From Cercophora sp. LCS_1 (lineage: Eukaryota; Ascomycota; Sordariomycetes; Sordariales; Lasiosphaeriaceae): DNA of 64,000 nucleotides. The notes beneath the pieces are model-generated. The model saw only the letters and a list, made by a program, of their open reading frames with translations. It made no database searches and had not been told where the DNA came from. Positions within the stretch are counted from its first letter, which is position 1. Each line of letters begins with the position of its first letter. Position numbers and translations under genes: made by a program. This document shows positions 12,675 to 23,534 of the stretch, piece by piece. Where the stretch lies: contig JAPZLL010000062.1 in the NCBI GenBank assembly GCA_036250225.1, forward strand, positions 99,009-163,008. The letters run 5' to 3'.

Positions 12675-14799
12675 ATGGCTGCAGCCTTTCGCCCAGTCAA
12701 CACACCGTTGGCCTCGGCGGACTCGATCGACGACGACTCGATAGCGTCGCCCGTGACACCCAGACCCAGTACAGCCCCCACAGAACCACCGCGACCGATG
12801 GACGACGCAACGACACCCACGCGCGCCAACTTTGGTACCAGTGCATTGGCGTCGCAGAAGCCGCTGCCAACGTCGCCGTTCCCCGAATCCGTCCAGATAC
12901 CCGAGTCGGTCGAGCCGAACAGCATACCGAAGAGGGAAAACTCGCAACGCTCACGGAAGTCCAAGGACTCCGATGACGTCGACATGGACGACTCGGATGG
13001 CGAGGGAGAAGATGGCGCTTCGGATGACGAGAGCGTCAACGCAGACGGTACCAAGTCGAAGAAGAAGAAGTCGCAGAGGTTTTACTGCACCGACTACCCG
13101 CCATGTAGTCTCAGCTTCACAAGGAGCGAACATCTAGCTCGTCATATCAGGTGCGTAGAATGTGCCGTGCTCGATCTAGGGGTAGAAGCTAATCACACTG
13201 CGCAACAGAAAACACACGGGCGAACGACCCTTCCAATGTCATTGTTCCCGCCGATTTTCTCGTCTCGACAACCTGCGTCAGCATGCGCAAACGGTTCATG
13301 TGAACGAAGACATCCCTATTGACTCGCTGGCTGCGACAGGAACAAGGTTTCAGCGACAGATCAGAACAGATCGGGTTCGGCAAGCGGGTGGGAGGGCAAG
13401 GGCCTCAACGGCAGGCAGTGTTGGACCAGTGCCTCGTGGGCACTCCAAGTCGCTTTCAACCTCCAGCATTGCGTCGATCAGCTCGATGGGCTCGGCTTAC
13501 AGCGCTAACGAAGCCCGCCGAAGGCCACCACCACTCGTCATGGCAGACCCTCGTTACCGTGGGCCGGAAGGCCAATACTACCGCCCACCCTCGCCCAGCG
13601 ACTTTAGCACACCGACGTCGGCCACGTTCTCGAATGGCCAAGTGAGCCCCCGCTGGGGCTCGGGTGTCGCTTCACCCAACTCGTCGCACTCTCGGTCCCA
13701 CAGCATGTATGCTGGGTCCAGAACCCCTGGCCGGCGCCTCAGCGTCCCATCTTCGGGTGGGAATCCGTTCCACTCTCCTCACGGTGCTAACCTCCGCGGC
13801 CCTGTCTTTGGCCCATCGGCTATCAACACCTCGAATGGTGGTGCCTATTCCCCGAGTCAAAGCAGTCTGCTTTCGTCGCCCACAATCTCGACGTCGAGTT
13901 GGTCGAGACGCGACTCGATCGGGAGCGCCGCTGACGAGGCTTGGAAGCGGCGTACTTGGCATCCGGATACTCGTGATTACACTGGGACGAGTAGACTCAA
14001 CCAAGTGGTCACACAATCGCAGTTTCCTGCCGCGACGCTGCAGCTCCCGGTCGCCAACCCTCGAAGCCAACCACCACCGACGCTACGTTTGCCGGGCATC
14101 GAGTCTTTCGATCCGATTCCACATAGACCCCGGAGCCCACCGAGACGTGCCCCTTCGCCGATGAGTATCGACTCAGAGCATGGTGCCCCTACAGCCCTGC
14201 TCCCTAGCGGCGGTATGGGTGGTGACAGGCGAGATCATCCGGGCCATTGGGACAGCGGCATCCATCGCGGCCTAACCCGACTTGACCTCAATACACCTCC
14301 TCGGGATGGTGACAGTGCGGGTGCATGGGCAAACGAGGTCAACCAGGCTGTGTTGGCGCAGGCGGAGCAAGCTCGCGCCGCTCCCATGCAGCCAACTGTA
14401 CGCTTCGACTCCGAGGTCAGGACAGTTCAGGCTCCTCCTCAAATGCCACCCTCCACCGGTCCCCCCACGCTCAGTGGCCGCCACCAGTATACCATGTCTG
14501 CACCATCTATCGCTACCCCAAGGGAGTCCAAGCGACACGGCTGGTACCACGGACCAGTGACGGTGCACCATCGCGGCGAGACAATCCCCGAGAGCCGCCC
14601 GCACGTTGACCGCATCATCCACCCCAATGTTAGCAACTTCCAGGGTTTCCCGGCGAGGGAGCAGCAGCCGCTTGTTCACCAACAGCTAGGCCACGGGGTG
14701 GATCGGATGGAGCGGATCATGGAGCGACCTCACCCGGCGAGCAACGCGCGGTTGGAAGCCCTTGTGGCCGTGGCAACGAGTGAGGGGACTGCCTACTAA
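12675..14799 (+). CDS. Two-finger C2H2 transcription factor
   Basis: The start is the ATG at 12675 (MAAAFRPVNTPL). One 58 bp intron (13151-13208, GTGCGT...CAACAG) splits the two zinc fingers exactly inside an arginine codon. The product is about 688 residues: a Ser/Pro/Thr-rich N-terminus, an acidic patch (DSDGEGEDGASDDE), a basic KSKKKK stretch that could be a nuclear signal, then the fingers (YCTDYPPC...H...H, then FQCHCSRRFSRLDNLRQH...H) joined by a classical HTGERP linker, and a long disordered S/P-rich tail to the stop at 14799. The finger pair resembles the fungal Usv1/Nrg-like stress and glucose repressor group. Neurospora CSP-1, a clock-controlled repressor, is the type of homologue I would test first, but I cannot confirm orthology. 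The very long pyrimidine-rich leader suggests heavy transcriptional or translational control. Confidence 0.85.
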
Positions 14800-16249
14800 G
14801 CGCCCCGTCTCGACGCTTCGATGCAAACTCGATCATTTCTCGAATCCCGGTTTTCTTGTTCGATACACACTGCACTTCGCAACCGATTTTCCCTAGGCTC
14901 GGCTCGGCTCGACTGATTTTTACAAGGCGTTTGGGGCTGGACGATACAAGAATTGCTTCAATGCGGGGGTTGGCATATTGGCATTTTTTTCTTCGAATGA
15001 TACCAGTCATCTAACCACCATCTACGCTCGCTGCATCAAGACGGTTTTTGGGTATACACCGTCCTTCACTTTTGGTTCATGGGTATTGATACCATCTCGG
15101 CTTGGGTTCACTCGTTGTCCCCCGACACACGGCCGTTCTCCACGCTTGGCGCCCGGCTTTGGATTTTCGATTTCCTGTTTGGCGGCGATTCTTGGGCGGG
15201 TGAGCAATCTAGAACCGTCGGTGTTTGACTTGGGTTTATCGGTTACGCACGTTATGACTTTTTTCTTGAACTCGCGGCTGTTATGACGAAGGGGGGCCAG
15301 GTTTTGGATTGGTAGGATACCCACCGGCTCGAGATGACCCCACTGGGGGTTCAACGAGCAGGACACGATGATGATGGTTTACGGGTATTTTTAATGGCCG
15401 CATGTTTGATGGACGACGGGATGGGACGGGACGGAACGGGATACGACGATTTACGACGATTTATGACTGATGAAACCAGACTGGGCGGCTCGGGGAACCC
15501 AACATACCACTTGTCTACTACCTACCTACCTCTACCTACCTACCTTTCTACGCTTGCTACATATGCTATCTATATCATTCCGCTCCGACATGCTCTTTGG
15601 AAATCCGTTTGCTCGTCATTTAGTTCTCGTGTCATCAGTCGTCGAGATGGGACACAGTCGTTACCGATAACGTCATTTGTGGCTTAGAAGCGGGACAACC
15701 CGAGTTGGGATCCCGGATAGTCAATGGCGGGGGTTTTTGATGTAGATGGATGCGAATGAAAACGCAGGCGGTCTTGCCAAGATGTGATATCAACTTTGCC
15801 GATTGCTGCTCGTGGTTGTGAAGCTGGGTGTCGGCTTTAGCTGAGTGGTGTCCTTGCAGTTACAGTGTCATCAATATGCAGGGGACCGAGACGGTGACTG
15901 GGGGCATGCATCCGGCGAATCCGCGCGCGTGCAAAACAACCGATTTGTGATGCTCGGCTTTGATCGGCAAAGTGACTGCCAAATGGGTTGATTCGGGGTT
16001 GCGGACGCTGCCAGTGGCGGTAGTGATAAGCGAGTCAAGAGACAAGTTTGTGGGGAAAAAAATTTGATGTTATTGGTATAGCCCAGTGCTTGTTTACATG
16101 TTCTTGTGTCATGATCCCGTGATGATATCGTCCCATCTGTACCCTACCCTATCCTATTCTATGTATCCAAACCATCTGTTGTGTGTCTGGGAGTGTGTGT
16201 CCATCCAACGCCTGTAAATGAGAATTCAGCCTTCATGTGATCCATTCGT
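14800..16249. other. Intergenic region between convergent genes, with simple repeats
   Basis: This lies between the 3' ends of the C2H2 gene (plus) and the DUF2434 gene (minus) and should hold both 3' UTRs. It carries simple repeats: GGGAC/GGAAC and ACGATTT at about 15418-15465, CTAC at about 15516-15550, and CTACC at about 16140-16165. I see no gene. Confidence 0.5.
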
Positions 16250-18040
16250 TCACACATCCAACATGCTTCGAATCTTTTGTGGTGGACTGTTGATGCTAGG
16301 AGGCGTGCCTGACCCTGCGCTGACGCCTCGTCCTGCTCCTGTTGGTCGGGTTTCGGCCGTTCGTCCCCGCTCGATGTACGGCGGTGGCCCCTCGGCCATT
16401 AGGTCTTCTCTTCTTCGCTGTGCTGCCGCTGCTTCGTCGCGGCTGATGGGGAAGAGCAGCCCCGCGGCGTGTTCCATTACTCGTTGCTGGCGGGTTCGGT
16501 CGCCGAGGCCCTCGTAGCGTGTTGCTGCTGCGCGGGCGCTGCTGAAGTCGCCTGGTGTTACGCTGGAGGCAAGTAGATCGACGGCATTTTTTGAGAGCGG
16601 ACGTGGCGAGGGGATGGGATCCATCTCTACGTCGTCGTTGCGTGCGGCAAGGGGGTTGGGAGGGGCGTCGAGGTCGTCCTCGACGTTTCGCGCGGTGGGT
16701 TTGCTGCCGCCTACCTCGCGCACGTTGCGGGCAATGCGTTCGCGCGTGCTCTCGTTCTGGCGCAGACGACCGGGGTCTTCACCGGCGTATTTGACGCGGC
16801 GCCACCAGTTTGGTTTGTGGGTTAGACCGAGAGTGCGGTCAATGTCTTCACCGCGGACGCGGCGTTGGCGACGGAGCTCGAGGTCTTCGTTGGGGGTGAC
16901 GAGGCCCCAGACGACTTGGACAAAGATGATGAGGAGGGCGGGGGTGTAGCCACCCGCGTAGATGGCGACGGTGAGGCCCTTGACGTTGAGCGGGCTGTAG
17001 GCGAACTCCCACGCTACAAGTGATTGGTAGGCGATGAGCGCGAGGGCCAGGGGGACGAGAAGGAAGAAGCGGGGCGGCGTGAAGCGGAGGATGCCTGCAA
17101 CCCGGTTGATGATACCACGGTTACGTGGGCAGTAGTGCTTGATGGAGTGGCGAAGGGAGAACAGCATGATCAGCCAGCAGGCGAAGAGCATGAATGGGGC
17201 CGCCTTGAAGCGGTTGTCTGTGGCGACGGGTATGGCATCGAGAAGGATTTGTTCGGGGTAGCGTTGCCGTTCGATGGAGCCCCAATTACGGGGAACGATG
17301 ATGAAGAAGTTCTGAAGGACAATGAGTTAGATGAGATGTTTACAGGTCAAGAAAGGGGACCGTACCAGCCAGAGGAAGAGATAAAAGGTGAGTGGCAGCC
17401 AGAACTCAACCTTTGACCGGCGGTCGTCAATGCGGAGCGAGAAGGGATCCGGATCGATGTATTGTCGTTCCATCCAGCTTCCCCAGTGTCGTATGGCTTC
17501 CCACACAATTGCAATGGCGCCCATTTGCAGGAGGTACCAGAAGAAGCTGGTCAGGATGATGGGGAGCTCGGGAAGGTAGTAACGGTCGACGTCAATGTTC
17601 GTGAAGAGACTGATCAAAGCAGCTGCGCAGGTGAAAAGCGCCCAGTACCATTGCCATCTTCTACCGATGGGGTAGAAGCGCTTTTCAACCGGGAGATGCA
17701 GCTTTCCATGTTTGTTCAGACACACGAACGACAGGGCCAGACCGATGGCGTAGAGGATCGCGAAACCAATTCCAATCTTGCCACGTTCGCCAATCCCGTT
17801 CACAGGACGCCAACACCACGTCGCATTAATCCAGGTTCCATTTTCGAGGACGAGCGAGGGCGTATACGGTTCGAAGGTGAGCAGGCACCACGACGTGTTG
17901 GACAGGGTTCCGTTGGAGAAGAGGGTGTAGTTCCAAAAGTCGAGGATTGTCTTGTTGAAGTGGATATTCCCGATGATCGTGTCGCTCGAATTATCACCGC
18001 CGGGGAAGGCGATGAGGTCGCGTGCATCGAGGAGCGGCAT
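16250..18040 (-). CDS. DUF2434-family multi-spanning membrane protein
   Basis: Fungus-specific membrane protein of unknown function, matched by recall to the DUF2434 family. Exon 1 is 18040-17366 and exon 2 is 17311-16250, split by a 54 bp intron (GTACGG...CTTCAG) in phase 0 within a hydrophobic segment. The product is about 578 residues. The N-terminal, probably lumenal, part has several N-glycosylation sequons (NKT, NGT, NTS, NAT) and WCW-type aromatic/cysteine sites. About six to eight membrane spans follow, for example IGFAILYAIGLALSF, YWALFTCAAALISLF, LPIILTSFFWYLL and FFLLVPLALALIAY. The conserved-looking YIDPDPFSLRIDDR lies between spans. The last 200 residues are an Arg/Glu/Pro-rich cytoplasmic tail. 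It is divergent from COG5. Confidence 0.75.
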
Positions 18041-18776
18041 GGTTGCGTCGGTCTCGGGGATATCGCGATCAGGAACTCGAATTGCGACGGGTCGGTCGAG
18101 ACGGCGCGCCGCGACGCCGGGAGATATGTGGAGAGGCTAATCGGCGATCCTGTAGAATCCCTACTCAGTGAAGAGGAAGGAACACAGGGGAGAAATGGCA
18201 GATCGATGAGCGGGAGTCGTCGCAAACATGGGCTTGCTGGCGCTCGGGATGCGCGGGAGATGCCTTACGCATGCGCATCGGGGTCTGTGGACGGAACCAC
18301 TTTAATCGCTCAAAAAGCTGCTCGCCAAGTGGGGTGCGAGCTATTACCAGCAGGCAAATCCGCGCCGTCTTGGCATGACTTGCCGTGATCTTTTCTATTC
18401 TTTGAGGGCAAACTGCGCCGGTTATACTTGATGTTGACTACTTGTGCGTGTGTATGTGCACTTTCAATCTTTTTTTTTTTTTTTTTTCTTTTTTTCAGTT
18501 TTACCTCGTCTTTCCCCCAGAGAAAATCGGGAATCTTGCTCCCAACCACCTTTCGGGGCGTCGCCGCCGATGACCTCACAGGCCAGCCACCGAATGCGGG
18601 GCCGAGAGTGCCGGAGGGGCCCCTGCGGGTTCGGCACCCAGCCACGTCCCCACAGAACCTGCAGAAGCTTGGTGACCGAACAGGCCAGCTCAGCCAGGTT
18701 CGAATCGCGACCACACTCACCCCACTACACCGCCTACGACCCGAGCGCGCTCGATTGCGAGACGAGACCGTGAACA
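18041..18776. promoter_or_regulatory. Divergent promoter region of the DUF2434 and COG5 genes, with a T-tract
   Basis: About 740 bp separate the two divergent start codons. It includes a near-continuous pyrimidine tract (about 18468-18498, T runs broken by single C) followed by CAG, lying about 280 bp upstream of the COG5 ATG. Such T/C tracts are common in fungal core promoters and leaders. No other site is clear. Confidence 0.45.
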
Positions 18777-20120
18777 ATGGCCGACGACGAGCCGTCGTAC
18801 ATTGACTACGAGGCTTTTCTCGACCCGTCCTTCTCCCCATCGGCATTTGCCAACACGCTGGTGCTCGCAACCAACAACGCCTCCGATACACCGCTCGACC
18901 TCTCGACCCCCCTCTCCCGCGTCCTCTTCGACATTCAAGAAATCGACTCGCACATCGACGTCCTGACCACCCGCTCAGCCCTCCCTCTCCTCACGCACAC
19001 CAAAGCCCAAAACGACGCCAGCGCCCACATCGTCGCCGAGATCGACGCCCAGATCAAGGCGCTCAACGACAGCTACAAGCAGCTCGAGAAGGAAGTCACA
19101 CAGAAACATGCCGAGGCGGATGAAGTCCGACAAGTTGCATCGCGGCTATGGGAGACGCTCCGTCTTGCGCGCGCAGTCGGGCGCTGCCTCCAGCTGGGAC
19201 GACAGCTCGAGGTGCAGCATGCCGAGGTGAATCCGGCCAGGGGCAAGGAAGATCATCGCGCATTAGTGCGATGCACGCATACACTTCTCGCGCTGCGAGA
19301 ATTACTAGGGACAGATGCTATACCGGGGGGCGAGGGCTTCGGGCTAAAGAGGGTCGATGCCGTTAAATCGCTGGGGGAAAGCGTGGTTGCGCCGGTGGCC
19401 GAGTCGACGCGGGAAACTGCCGAGCGCATCATTCGGGAATTCTCAATGGGGTCGGCGTCGGGCTCGGCGCTGACGTTTGCGCAGTCGGAAGAGACAAAGG
19501 CGCGGACAGTATCGGCGCTCGCGACGTTGTATCTACTGTCGCCGACGAATCTACCCAAGGGCGAGAGGTGGAGTCCCGTGTTGATGCTCAAGGCGTTGGA
19601 GGTGTATCTGAGGAGCGCGCTGCAGAGCAGCATTGCCGGGCTTTCAAGAGCGTTGGCCACATTACCGAGTCTGGAGAGGACGCTTAATGAGGTCAGCGCC
19701 AGGTGCCAGAACGTGGTGGCGCTGGAGGCGGTCTTGGAGGCGACCAAGGCTCCAGCGCACCCGTTGTTGCCGGCCGGCACAAAGGTGGAAAAGAATGGGA
19801 ACATGCTGCAACCGCTGCTGGCGCATCTCGAGACGGGATCACTGGCGAGTTATTTCTGGAGGACGATGGCGGGGAGTTTGGCTGGACGCGTCCAAGAGAT
19901 CGTCAGTAAGGGTGGCGTATCTGCGAGGACGCTGAGGACGAATCGGCAGAATGTTGGGGATGCCATCAGGGATTGCGTCATCAGGGGGAGTCGGTTGCCG
20001 AGTGCTGTGGCCAGCGCCGGTGGGAAAACAAAAGCGAAGGCCCTGGAAGAGGGTGAAGAGCACTGGGAGCGAGAGATTGCTGTCATGGTTGGGAGTGTGG
20101 TTGGAAATCTTGGGAGGTGA
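18777..20120 (+). CDS. COG5: Conserved oligomeric Golgi complex subunit 5
   Basis: COG5 belongs to lobe B of the conserved oligomeric Golgi tethering complex, which captures retrograde intra-Golgi vesicles. The single-exon frame encodes 447 residues, a usual size for the short fungal Cog5. The N-terminal family signature is visible: DYEAFLDPSFSPSAFANTLV, then STPLSRVLFDIQEIDSHIDVLT. A heptad-rich helical region about residues 65-135 (AQIKALNDSYKQLEKEVTQK) and the conserved LRLARAVGRCLQLGRQL follow. The rest is predicted helical, as expected of a CATCHR-fold tether. The start ATG is preceded by a purine at -3 and directly begins the conserved block. No intron is needed. Confidence 0.85.
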   Translation: MADDEPSYIDYEAFLDPSFSPSAFANTLVLATNNASDTPLDLSTPLSRVLFDIQEIDSHIDVLTTRSALPLLTHTKAQNDASAHIVAEIDAQIKALNDSYKQLEKEVTQKHAEADEVRQVASRLWETLRLARAVGRCLQLGRQLEVQHAEVNPARGKEDHRALVRCTHTLLALRELLGTDAIPGGEGFGLKRVDAVKSLGESVVAPVAESTRETAERIIREFSMGSASGSALTFAQSEETKARTVSALATLYLLSPTNLPKGERWSPVLMLKALEVYLRSALQSSIAGLSRALATLPSLERTLNEVSARCQNVVALEAVLEATKAPAHPLLPAGTKVEKNGNMLQPLLAHLETGSLASYFWRTMAGSLAGRVQEIVSKGGVSARTLRTNRQNVGDAIRDCVIRGSRLPSAVASAGGKTKAKALEEGEEHWEREIAVMVGSVVGNLGR

Positions 20121-20514
20121 CGCGATGTAGCCTCTAATCGGCCCTGGAAAACCGCCTTAGAATATGGAATTCCGATTCACGAGCCGTTATACATACGTCA
20201 ATTTCTTCGGTCAATGTTTGACAGTCGATGCAGCCCTGCTACCTCTTGTGCTTGTATTCCCCTTGTGAAATAGTGAGGCTTTCCCTATACAACGCTCTCC
20301 ATGTTGTCCTCCTCGAAACAGCCGTTACCTCGGCGGCACTCATGCATCAGCAGCGATAGGGTGTAGACGAGCGTCCAGAACAAGTTCCCAGGACGAAGAA
20401 ACAAGAGGCCAGTATCAGCGGCTGCGGCCTCTGCCGTCGAGGCCCCTCCCTCCGGGGGATATAAACAGAGGTAGGAGGGGCAATTTTCACTGGAAAGGGC
20501 CATGGGTCCCAAGT

Positions 20515-20710
20515 AATTGCCACCTATGGCGCAGCGGTATGGCGAGGACTGCGATTCGAATACCCTCTGGGTTCGAATCCTGCAGGCGTCTGAGATCATT
20601 TCTGCGCGCCTTTGGAATCGACGAGGACACCACCTGACTTGGTGCTCTGAGATCGAGTTCCCTTTCTAGTTTTTGCTTTTGTTTCCTTCCTCTTTTTTTT
20701 TTTGCCCACC
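20515..20710 (+). repeat. tRNA-derived SINE-like unit or tRNA pseudogene
   Basis: An A-box (TGGCGCAGCGG, 20527-20537) and a B-box (GGGTTCGAATCC, 20569-20580) stand at real tRNA spacing. The acceptor arm pairs badly (about 20520-20526 against 20586-20592) and no clean anticodon arm forms, so this is not a functional tRNA as read. Downstream sequence ends in CTAGTTTTTGCTTTTG and then a T-rich run, resembling the tails of the two SINE-like units at 25255 and 43930. Confidence 0.45.
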
Positions 20711-22028
20711 AACCGAACGGAATGGTTCCCACTGCTTCTCCTACAATAACGCTGACAGAATACCATCCAGCCCAGCTGGCTCTCCCCGCCGAAAAAGAGG
20801 GATTTACATCTCTTGCTGTGAACGAAGCCCCTGGTGCAGCGAACACATTGCCCTGGGCAAGTCGATGTTCTTATTGTTAGTTGACTTTGGCCCCTGAGCC
20901 ACCAGACCCGCAGAACGAAACTCAAGTTTGTCACCGGGTTCAAAGTAGTAGAGATCCTTTGTTGATGTCTCGTCGTTTCCCATGTCCGACTAGCATCATC
21001 GAGCAACGAAACTACATCCTCTTTCTCGGACAACCAAGAGATCCTCGGCACCCAACCTGTTCAGTGATTGTCAGTCCCTACTGAGGCGGGCAACGGGCAA
21101 CGAATCGGCGGTCATATTCCACTTCCGTTGTTCGGAAGCAGATGGGGAGCGTTGCTTCTGAGTCTCGAAGTCTAGAGGATTCGCCGCTGCCTTCCCCGTG
21201 GAGCCAACAAAAAGGCCCGTCAGCAAAAAGAATAGTGCTCCAGTCACTGTGGCGGACACGACACCTCCCGATACGGTCCTGGTCGACTTCTGCCTGTGCC
21301 CACTTTCTCTAGGAGGTCGACTTTCTGGTGAATCAATTCGATTCTGGTTGTAGCCAATCGGAGCAGTGCGATGTGCTTGCAACAGTTCCTCCGTCAAGCG
21401 CCCCGGTGAACTGCCGGTGAGGCCCGGGAAGATGTAGTCTCTCCGTATTGTTTACCGCGCCGTTGCCTGTGCCGTCCGTCTGTGGCCGGCCATTGTCTTC
21501 GATGTACTGCGTCAAAATCGATGACACGGGCGGGATTGAAACATACTTCTCACAAGTTCACATGTCAGTTTGCTATACATCGCTAGAGTATACACTGTTG
21601 TTTCTGCGTCATCAGAAGAGTAGACCCAATGGGGTCATGTGAAAACGGCCACCGAAAACGAGCGTCCAGTATTAAGGGTATCATCACTAGGAGGGGCGAT
21701 GCCTGTCGCGTTGGCATCCGAGCTAAAGATTGAAGGAGGGCTGGCTATCCTATTCGTGGCACATCCAGTTTCTGTAGGAACATGCTACTAGTGCCGTGAA
21801 TGTCGTTGCCGCCGTGGTAGGTCGTCACAGTGAAGCAGATTTGTGTGTAGCTCCACCGCCATTATGGTTGAGCTTATTTCATCAAATTCGGTCGACGAGT
21901 CAATGGGAAATTGGAAAAGAACTGTGAAGACGGACTAGCATCTGTGAGCTGTTCGAAAATGTAGACTAGCTGTTCTGAGGTTGTCGTGGATACCGACTAT
22001 AGTTTCCAATGTGCTCCCGACTAGAGAG

Positions 22029-22558
22029 TTATTTTTCGCACCCCCCATTTCGCTTCATGTCACACCCCAACCACCATAACCGAAGTCCCAGCCCTTGGGG
22101 ACTTAAAGTTATCTGTCATTTCAACAGGCCTGAAACCGCTGATAAACCCGAATCTTTCAATGACGCCACCTTAGGGCTTCCCGCGCCACGGGACTACCCG
22201 CCGCGTCACCAACGCGCTTGTCCTTTTGGTGATGGTGGTGATAATATTGGGTGCAGATTGTAGGATTTCGTTAAAGGTAAGGTCCATAATTTAAATGTGT
22301 GCGCGCTGAAACCCCCCGAAAACACCATTGAGTTGTCCAAAACACCAAAAACCAAAGTGGTGATATTTAGGTTTGGTGGCGGCGCCTTATGGAGAGGATG
22401 CATTGCTGGCTTTAGCTACATCATTGAAAATTACGCGGATTACCTGGGTTTTCGAGGGTCCGGCTATGATAAGTTACAAACCTTGTATGACCAGTGAGGG
22501 TTGGAGTTATGTATGGATGGGGTGTGACATGGAGCGAAATGGGGGGTGCGAAAAATAA
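22029..22558. mobile_element. Non-autonomous TIR element (MITE), mariner-like
   Basis: The ends form terminal inverted repeats of about 41 bp: TTATTTTTCGCACCCCCCAT at the left and its complement at the right, ending AAAAATAA. Only one or two mismatches fall in the first 41 bp, with weaker pairing for about 25 bp more. The TA next to TTTTTCGC at each end suits TA-targeting Tc1/mariner-type insertion. The interior is about 450 bp and has no transposase frame, so the element would be mobilised in trans. Confidence 0.8.
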
Positions 22559-23160
22559 CACTCCCCGAATATAGAGTGTTTTGCTGGAAGTCATCAGCCG
22601 GGCCTGATATGAATAGTCTGGTAGGTCAGAGCGCCCTCCGTCCGCCATATTTTTGACTGGAAGCTAGCGTGGTGGGATGGAAAAGAAAACAGGCATCAAT
22701 AGTTTGGGTGACAACCTGGAAGGTGCAAGGCAGAGGCGGTCTCACGAATAAGGAAGGGGCGTTTGAAATTTGCTGCTGCTTAGTTCGATTTCTTGCAGGC
22801 CTATCCGAAAGCCTTCTCTCTCTCCGCAACTTCCGCAAAAGCGTTCCTCTCTCTACCCAACACCTCCCTCGTGCAATTCAACTCTTTTGCACCTTGAACC
22901 AACACCATTCGCCTTCAAGCCAACGCCTTTCCCCCCCCCGCCAGTGCGCTTCCTCTCAAAGCCAACACGTCCTCTCCGTCAAGCGACGCCACTCTCTCTT
23001 GAGTTAACACCTTGCTCAACCCAACCGACGCCTCCTCTCCTTGAACCAAGGTATCCATTCCTCATATCAATACCTTTCTCACATCACACAACGCATTTGC
23101 CTTCTTTGTGCCTTCCTTGGAGCAGTCTCTCTGCGGCCTGCCTCCTTCGCAGCACTGGCC

Positions 23161-23168
23161 TATAAATA
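23161..23168 (+). promoter_or_regulatory. TATA-like box upstream of the BTB gene
   Basis: TATAAATA lies 367 bp before the BTB start codon and just before a C/T- and CA-rich stretch that would form the leader. The position suits a core promoter with a long leader, but no transcription start can be read from sequence alone. Confidence 0.35.
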
Positions 23169-23534
23169 CCCCCACTGCGCCCTCATATTTTCCATCAATC
23201 CATCAACCATTTCCTCCAAACACAATTTTTCCAAGGACCAACCTCTTCTTCCAACTTCTCCTTCGGCAAACAACTTCGCAATATTGCAGCACCACAGCCT
23301 CCCCACTCGGCATCACGTCTGGGTTAGTTCCCACGCCGCCTGTTATCGCTTCACCCACGCGTTCCACGTTTTGCTCTAGGCCTCTGATTTCTTTCACAAC
23401 ATCTCCCACTCCTTCTGTTGTCCCTTGCTCTTGCCCAGGAATCCCCGATGACGTGTTGTTTTGCCGTTCGCCAGCCACTTTTCCAGAGCGAGTGCTTATT
23501 CCAGCTAACCAGTGTTATTGCTGCAGTCCGAACA

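Larger units (their letters stand above)
20121..23534. other. 3.4 kb intergenic region rich in mobile-element remnants
   Basis: Between COG5 and the BTB gene I see a tRNA-like/SINE-like unit (about 20515-20710), a MITE (22029-22558) and a C/T-rich leader for the BTB gene (about 22800-23530). A minus-strand frame at about 21460-21071 reads like the end of a membrane protein (one hydrophobic span, TVTGALFFLLTGLFVG, then a charged tail). It has no start or acceptor that I could find and is best taken as a possible relic. Confidence 0.5.

Noticed and set aside
17462..18388. 308-codon plus-strand frame
   Set aside because: Antisense to the DUF2434 gene, which has membrane spans and a clean intron on the other strand.
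20520..20593. Functional tRNA gene
   Set aside because: A- and B-boxes are good, but the acceptor stem and anticodon arm do not pair properly. It is better called a tRNA-derived repeat or pseudogene.
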